A stretch of DNA of 64,000 nucleotides, from the NCBI GenBank assembly GCA_038182865.1, contig CP116226.1, positions 3,224,001 through 3,288,000 on the forward strand. The letters are read 5' to 3'. A program made the position numbers and the translations under genes. Position 1 is the first letter of the stretch, and every line of letters starts with the position of its first letter. Source of the DNA: Microbacterium enclense (GTDB lineage Bacteria > Actinomycetota > Actinomycetes > Actinomycetales > Microbacteriaceae). Under the pieces are notes generated by a model. It was not told the DNA's origin and ran no database searches. It worked only from the letters and a program-made list of their open reading frames with translations. Shown piece by piece: positions 59,710 to 64,000 of this stretch.

Positions 59710-60841
59710 GAACGTCGGTCCCGTCGCGGGCCCGAAGATCGCGGTCGTCGGGGCGGGCAGCTGGGGGACGACCTTCGGCAAGATCCTCGCCGACGGGGGA
59801 GCCTCCGTGGTGATGTGGGCCCGGCGTCCGGAGCTGGCCGCCGAGATCACCGAGTCCAAGCGCAACAGCCGCTACCTCTCGGGGATCAACCTCCCCCGCA
59901 CGATGACGGCGACCACCGACCTCGCCGAGGCGCTGCGGGGTGCCGAGCAGATCTACCTGTCGGTTCCGAGTCAGTCGCTGCGCGAGAACCTCGCCGCGAT
60001 CAAGCCGCTCGTCGAGCACACCGACGTACCGATCGTGTCACTCATGAAGGGCGTCGAGAAGAGCACGGGCCTGCGCATGAGCCAGGTCATCGAGCAGGTC
60101 CTGCAGTGCGATCCGGCGCGGATCGCCGTGGCATCCGGTCCCAATCTCGCCCTCGAGATCGCACGCGAGCAGCCCACCGCGGCCGTCATCAGCTCGCTGA
60201 GCCCCGAGACCGCGGAAGCGGTTGCTCGCCGCGCGCGCAACCGCTACTTCCGGTCGTTCGTGAACACCGACGTGATCGGTACGGAGTTCGGCGGCGTCCT
60301 GAAGAACCTCATCGCGGTGGCGATCGGCATCGTCGACGGCGTGGGGTACGGCGAGAACACCAAGGCGTCGATCATCACGCGAGGGCTCGTCGAGATGACC
60401 GATTTCGCCGTGGCACAGGGGGCCCAGCCCGAGACGCTGCAGGGTCTCGCCGGCCTCGGCGACCTCATCGCGACGTGCCAATCACCGCTGAGCCGCAACA
60501 ACACGGCCGGGCGTCTGCTCGGTCAGGGGTACGGCTACAAGGAGGTGGTCGCGCAGATGCAGCAGACCGCCGAGGGCCTGGCATCCGTCGCCCCCGTGCT
60601 CCAGCTCGCGAAGCAGGTCGGTGTCGACATGCCCATCGTGCAACAGGTGAAGATGGTGCTCGACGGCACCATGGATCCGCGCGACATCGCGCCGCACCTG
60701 ACGACCGACGACGACCAGCCGCAGGGCGAGAGGACGCAGAATGACCAAACCGGTGGTGGTGGTGCTCTTCGGCGGGCGCTCCAGCGAGCATTCGATCAGT
60801 TCCGCCACGGCGGGCGGGGTGCTGCGCGCGATCGATCGTGA
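59699..60841 (+). CDS. gpsA: Glycerol-3-phosphate dehydrogenase [NAD(P)+], with an out-of-family C-terminal extension
   Basis: 380 residues from TTG 59699. NAD(P) loop IAVVGAGSWGTTFGKIL, GVEKSTGLRMSQVI, ASGPNLALEIA, the catalytic Lys in GGVLKNLIAVAIGI, and GLAGLGDLIATC. It makes sn-glycerol-3-phosphate for phospholipids. The core ends near residue 340; the last ~33 residues are Gly/Arg-rich, unlike the family, and are encoded across the first 101 bp of ddl. A TGA exists in another frame at the ddl ATG (ATGA), so a small indel near the 3' end probably replaced the ancestral stop. Confidence 0.93.
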   Translation: MSRKNVGPVAGPKIAVVGAGSWGTTFGKILADGGASVVMWARRPELAAEITESKRNSRYLSGINLPRTMTATTDLAEALRGAEQIYLSVPSQSLRENLAAIKPLVEHTDVPIVSLMKGVEKSTGLRMSQVIEQVLQCDPARIAVASGPNLALEIAREQPTAAVISSLSPETAEAVARRARNRYFRSFVNTDVIGTEFGGVLKNLIAVAIGIVDGVGYGENTKASIITRGLVEMTDFAVAQGAQPETLQGLAGLGDLIATCQSPLSRNNTAGRLLGQGYGYKEVVAQMQQTAEGLASVAPVLQLAKQVGVDMPIVQQVKMVLDGTMDPRDIAPHLTTDDDQPQGERTQNDQTGGGGALRRALQRAFDQFRHGGRGAARDRS

Positions 60842-61826
60842 CCGCTTCCGGGTGATCCCGGTCGGCATCACGCGCGACGGCGCCTTCGTCCTCGAGGACG
60901 ACGATCCCGACAAGTTCGCTCTCATCCCCGAGGCGCTCCCGCAGGTGGTCGACAACGGTACGCGCGTGCGTCTTCCCGACTCGACCCTGTCGCGCGAATG
61001 GTCGGTGACGGATGCCGAGGGCACCCGTTCCCTCGGCGAGGTCGACGTCGTGCTGCCGATCCTGCACGGACGCTTCGGCGAAGACGGGACCGTGCAGGGG
61101 CTCCTCGAACTGCTCGACATCCCGTATGCCGGCGGCGGCGTGCTCATGTCGGCGATCGGCATGAACAAACACGTCACCAAGCAGGTGCTCCGGTCGGCGA
61201 ACGTCCCGGTCGTGCCGTGGGTCGCCGTGTCGCGGGCCGATCTCGCGCGCGATCGTGCTCTCTGGGAGCGCCGCATCCGTTCCCTGGACCTGCCCGTCTT
61301 CGTCAAGCCGAACCAGGCCGGATCGAGCGTCGGCGTCTCGAAGGTCTCCCGCTGGGACGACCTGGACGACGCCCTCGACACCGCTTTCGCCGAGGACGGC
61401 CTCGTCCTCGTCGAGCAGGCGATCGTCGGCCGTGAGGTCGAGTGCGGCGTGCTCCCCGGCCGCGACGGGGGGCCGATCCGTGTGAGCGTCGCGGGCGAGA
61501 TCGTCGTCACGGGTCGGGAGTTCTACGACTTCGAGGCGAAGTATCTCGATGCCCCGGGCGTCGACCTCGTCTGCCCCGCGGATCTCAGCGACGGTGAGCT
61601 CGAGGAGATGCAGCGCATCGCCGCCCGGGCATTCGACGCGATCGGCGGCCAGGGACTCGCGCGCGTCGACTTCTTCTACACCGGTACGGAGTTCTACGTG
61701 AACGAGGTGAACACCATGCCCGGGTTCACGCCCATCTCGATGTTCCCGACCTGTTGGATCGCCTCGGGCCTCAGCTACCCCGACCTGATCAGCGACCTGA
61801 TCGACGCGGCGCTGCCCTCGGCCTGA
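60741..61826 (+). CDS. ddl: D-alanine--D-alanine ligase
   Basis: 361-residue ATP-grasp ligase for peptidoglycan. VVVLFGGRSSEHSISSATA (substrate Ser/Glu loop), GKN-type ATP site in VFVKPNQAGSSVGVSKV, and the metal/omega region LARVDFFYTGTEFYVNEVNTMPGFTPISMFP. The Y/F specificity residue region GREFYDFEAKYLD fits D-Ala-D-Ala rather than D-Ala-D-Lac ligases. The start lies 101 bp inside gpsA in another frame. Confidence 0.96.
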   Translation: MTKPVVVVLFGGRSSEHSISSATAGGVLRAIDRDRFRVIPVGITRDGAFVLEDDDPDKFALIPEALPQVVDNGTRVRLPDSTLSREWSVTDAEGTRSLGEVDVVLPILHGRFGEDGTVQGLLELLDIPYAGGGVLMSAIGMNKHVTKQVLRSANVPVVPWVAVSRADLARDRALWERRIRSLDLPVFVKPNQAGSSVGVSKVSRWDDLDDALDTAFAEDGLVLVEQAIVGREVECGVLPGRDGGPIRVSVAGEIVVTGREFYDFEAKYLDAPGVDLVCPADLSDGELEEMQRIAARAFDAIGGQGLARVDFFYTGTEFYVNEVNTMPGFTPISMFPTCWIASGLSYPDLISDLIDAALPSA

Positions 61827-61945
61827 CGGCTCTCACCACGCTGACCTCGGCCTCGTGTGCGCCAGAACCCCGTTTCGGCGGACGTTCGGCCCAAGCCGGC
61901 GCACCTCCACGGACGCGACCGATGGTCGGCAGCCGGGGCGGGGGC

Positions 61946-62455
61946 TTACGGGGTCGACGACGGCTCGGGAGCCGGGGTCGCGTCCGACGGCGCCGTGCAC
62001 TTCGCGCCGGTCTCGGCGAGCCAGTCCCGGATGAGCGGTCCGAGGGCCTGAGCGACGTCTCCGCTGCTGGCGACCGCCTGGTCGAGGTACACCTGCAGCG
62101 CGGGCTCGCGCCCGTAGGTCGTGAGCGTGTATTTGTTCTGATCGGCCTGCGACTCGTCGATGATCCAGTCGACCCCGTCCGACGTGCGGCAGGGCAGGGT
62201 CGTGGGACCGGGAGCCTCGAGACCGCACGTCATGAGAATGGATGCCGGATTGCCCCAGGCGGCCGTCGCCTGCGCGTCGGTCCACCGTCGTTCCTGGCCC
62301 GAGATCGTCTTCGGCAGTCGCGAGACCACGTTGGCGCACGCGGGGTCGTTCGCGAGCTTCGCCGGCTCCATCGCGACGGTCGTGCTGCATGCCGCGAGCC
62401 CCGGAAGGAGCAGGAGGGCGGCGAGCAGCGCGGAGGTCCGAGAGAAGCGGGGCAC
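61946..62455 (-). CDS. DUF3515 lipoprotein
   Basis: 169 residues. Lipobox LAAC (Cys23) after a signal peptide; the mature part has the DUF3515 pattern (LANDPACANVV, AWGNPASILMTCGLEAPGPT, VDWIIDE, YGREPALQVYLD) with two conserved Cys that may pair. Found next to thiL in many actinobacteria; function unknown. GTG start 6 nt after TAGCCT (minus strand), so probably leaderless. Convergent with ddl, divergent from thiL. Confidence 0.92.
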   Translation of the reverse strand: MPRFSRTSALLAALLLLPGLAACSTTVAMEPAKLANDPACANVVSRLPKTISGQERRWTDAQATAAWGNPASILMTCGLEAPGPTTLPCRTSDGVDWIIDESQADQNKYTLTTYGREPALQVYLDQAVASSGDVAQALGPLIRDWLAETGAKCTAPSDATPAPEPSSTP

Positions 62456-62461
62456 CCCTCC

Positions 62462-62474
62462 AGGCTAATAGCGT
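62462..62474. promoter_or_regulatory. Back-to-back -10 boxes of DUF3515 and thiL
   Basis: Minus-strand TAGCCT (bases 62462-62467) and plus-strand TAGCGT (62469-62474) are one base apart, each 6 nt from its own GTG. Both mRNAs should be leaderless and the two polymerases cannot bind together. Confidence 0.55.
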
Positions 62475-62480
62475 GGGGGA

Positions 62481-63485
62481 GTGACCGACGCCGACACCGC
62501 CCGTGAGCTCACCGTGGGAGAGCTGTCAGAGGGGCAGATCCTCCGCGGCATCCTGGATCGCCTCCCGCCATCGTCCGCTCCCGTCGGGCCGGGCGACGAT
62601 GCGGCCGTGCTCGCCGTTCCCGACGGTCGTGTCGTGGCCACGACGGACACGCTGGTGCACGGTCCGGACTTCCGCCTCGCGTGGTCGTCGGCGCATGACC
62701 TCGGGTTCAAAGCGGCCGCCGTCAACCTCGCCGACGTCGCCGCGATGGGCGCGCGCCCCCTCGCCCTCCTCGTGGCGCTGGCCATGCCCGACGACACGCC
62801 GGTGTCCTTCGTCCGCGGCTTCGCCGACGGTCTGCGCGATGCGTGTGCCCAGCTGGCCCCCGGCTGCGCCGTCGAGGGCGGCGACCTCACGGTCTCCGAC
62901 ACCCTCACGATCGCCGTGACCGCCCTCGGCTCCCTCGATGGGCGCGCCCCCGTCCGTCGCTCGGGGGCGCGGGCCGGAGATGGTGTCTACGTGATCGGCG
63001 AACTCGGTCCGGCGGCTCGCGGAATCGAGCTGCTTTTCCGTCGATTCACGGATGCCGACGGAGCCCCGGTGCCCGTGACCGCCGAGGATCGCGCCGCGCT
63101 CTCACCGACGGATGCCCACGCGCTCTCGCGGCAACTCACCCCCCGCCCTCCCATCGCAGACGCCCAGCGCGCGGCCGACGCCGGGGCGACCTCGATGATG
63201 GACATCTCCGACGGCCTGGCGCTGGATGCCACCCGCCTCGCGGATGCCTCGGATGTGACGATCGCCCTCGATTCCGCCGCGCTGGGTGACGATCCGGCGC
63301 TCGCGCTGCGCGGGGGAGAGGATCACGGGTTCCTCGTCACCTTCCCGGCGGGCGCCGACCCCGTCGGTCGACGTGTGGGGACGGTCGAGGAGCGAGGAGC
63401 GGATCCCCTCATCGTCGACGGCACCCCCTGGACGGGACGCGCGGGCTGGGACCCCTATCGGGACTGGGACGCAGGTCGCGGCTGA
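62481..63485 (+). CDS. thiL: Thiamine-monophosphate kinase
   Basis: 334 residues, PurM/AIRS fold. GPGDDAAVLAVPDGR with TTDTLVHG (Mg/ATP), FKAAAVNLADVAAMGARPLA, VEGGDLTVSD and MMDISDGLALDATRLA are the ThiL motifs. It makes thiamine diphosphate, the cofactor of IlvB among others. GTG start 6 nt after TAGCGT. Ends 19 bp from the convergent rsmD. Confidence 0.95.
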   Translation: MTDADTARELTVGELSEGQILRGILDRLPPSSAPVGPGDDAAVLAVPDGRVVATTDTLVHGPDFRLAWSSAHDLGFKAAAVNLADVAAMGARPLALLVALAMPDDTPVSFVRGFADGLRDACAQLAPGCAVEGGDLTVSDTLTIAVTALGSLDGRAPVRRSGARAGDGVYVIGELGPAARGIELLFRRFTDADGAPVPVTAEDRAALSPTDAHALSRQLTPRPPIADAQRAADAGATSMMDISDGLALDATRLADASDVTIALDSAALGDDPALALRGGEDHGFLVTFPAGADPVGRRVGTVEERGADPLIVDGTPWTGRAGWDPYRDWDAGRG

Positions 63486-63504
63486 GCCGGCACAGCGGCG
63501 CGCG

Positions 63505-64000
63505 TCATGCCGGCGGTCGACCCCACCACATCGTCGTGTCGCCGTACGCGCGGTCGCGCTCCGGTTCGAGGCCCGCGGTGGCCCAGTCCGGAGCCGGTGA
63601 GCGCGTGGCCCGCTCGACGATGACGGTGGCATCTCGACTCAGCCGCGGAGCGAGAGCCACCAGGACGCGGGTGAGCTCGTCCTCGCCGACGTCGTACGGG
63701 GGGTCGATGAAGACGAGATCCCACTCGGCGGTCGATGCCGTGAGGTAGGTCGTGACGTTCGCGCGGTGCACGCGCGCGGCGCCGGTGACACCCGCGGAGC
63801 GGACCCGTTCGGCGTTCGTGCGGATGAACGCGGTGGCGGGCGCCGACAACTCCACGAGGTCGGCCGCGGCGGCCCCGCGGCTCAGACTCTCCAACCCCAG
63901 TGCACCGGAGCCGGCGTACAGATCCGCCACGCGAGCGTCGTCGAGGAGGCCCGCGGCGTCGAGGGCGCCGAACAGCGACTCACGGACCCGGTCGCTCGTG
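63505..64000 (-). CDS. rsmD: 16S rRNA (guanine(966)-N(2))-methyltransferase, N-terminus outside the window
   Basis: 165 residues visible; the frame stays open to base 64000. TSDRVRESLFGAL then ADLYAGSGALGLESLSRG (SAM loop) and DLVFIDPPYDVGEDEL (NPPY-type catalytic motif DPPY) identify RsmD. The missing part should be ~25-30 residues of N-terminus. Standard neighbour of thiL in actinobacteria. Confidence 0.95.
   Translation of the reverse strand, partial: TSDRVRESLFGALDAAGLLDDARVADLYAGSGALGLESLSRGAAAADLVELSAPATAFIRTNAERVRSAGVTGAARVHRANVTTYLTASTAEWDLVFIDPPYDVGEDELTRVLVALAPRLSRDATVIVERATRSPAPDWATAGLEPERDRAYGDTTMWWGRPPA

Noticed and set aside
61857..61904. GTGCGCC/GGCGCAC as terminator between ddl and DUF3515
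   Set aside because: Seven pairs with a loop of over 30 nt is too weak to support in this base composition.
1..64000. Insertion sequence, prophage or integrative element
   Set aside because: No transposase, integrase, recombinase or phage gene and no duplicated tRNA end was found next to either tRNA.
1..64000. CRISPR array
   Set aside because: No set of equal-length direct repeats with regular unique spacers; the only clustered repeats (27324-27406) are irregular and too close together.

Overview
The window is high-GC (about 70%) DNA from an actinobacterium. Microbacteriaceae, most likely Microbacterium or a close relative, is my inference from three things: the gene order (ilvD-ilvBN-ilvC, serA, leuB-ilvE, gltX plus tRNA-Gln, leuCD-murA-plsC-gpsA-ddl-DUF3515-thiL-rsmD), the C/G-ending codon use, and the many genes whose start codon sits 6-7 nt after a TANNNT -10 box, which is how leaderless actinobacterial mRNAs look. 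There is no rRNA, CRISPR array, insertion sequence, integrase or phage gene.

Layout. 1-7.4 kb holds small regulator/target modules: MarR with an MFS exporter; DoxX; a NAD(P)-binding reductase divergent from an HxlR regulator; a DsbA-like oxidoreductase; and an IclR regulator divergent from a CoA-transferase (two subunits) plus thiolase operon that should turn a 3-oxoacid into acetyl-CoA units. 7.5-10.1 kb carries a small membrane protein and otsAB (trehalose). 10.2-18.1 kb is branched-chain amino acid synthesis (ilvD, ilvBN, ilvC), two membrane proteins and serA. 18.2-22.7 kb looks accessory: a secreted Trp-rich protein coupled to an ABC-2 exporter, then a TetR/MFS pair. 22.7-31.4 kb has leuB, ilvE, a FAH-family hydrolase, an MFS protein, a repeat-rich 390-bp gap, an aminotransferase/LysR pair, gltX and tRNA-Gln.

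31.5-43.9 kb is rich in surface and sensory proteins: lipoproteins, a secreted esterase, a Cache/HAMP receptor with a degenerate nucleotidyl-cyclase domain fused head-to-tail to an MscS channel with a cyclic-nucleotide-binding-like tail, a secreted Ig-like-repeat protein, and a 1181-residue subtilase with a sortase-like tail. 44.2-48.3 kb is a fructose PTS operon (deoR-type regulator, fruK, fruABC, ptsH). 48.4-55.2 kb has an MBL-fold hydrolase, tRNA-Glu, an ECF sigma factor translationally coupled to a DUF4349 membrane protein, a TerC-family protein, and a metY/flavin-monooxygenase pair. 55.3-64 kb runs leuCD (preceded by a short Leu-rich leader peptide), murA, a PlsC-type acyltransferase, gpsA, ddl, a DUF3515 lipoprotein, thiL and a partial rsmD.

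The strongest leads are the secreted-protein/ABC cassette at 18.3-20.5 kb, the receptor/channel pair at 34.4-37.9 kb in which both nucleotide-handling domains have lost signature residues, the leuC leader peptide, and a window-wide excess of GGATGCC/GGCATCC that overrides local codon preference.
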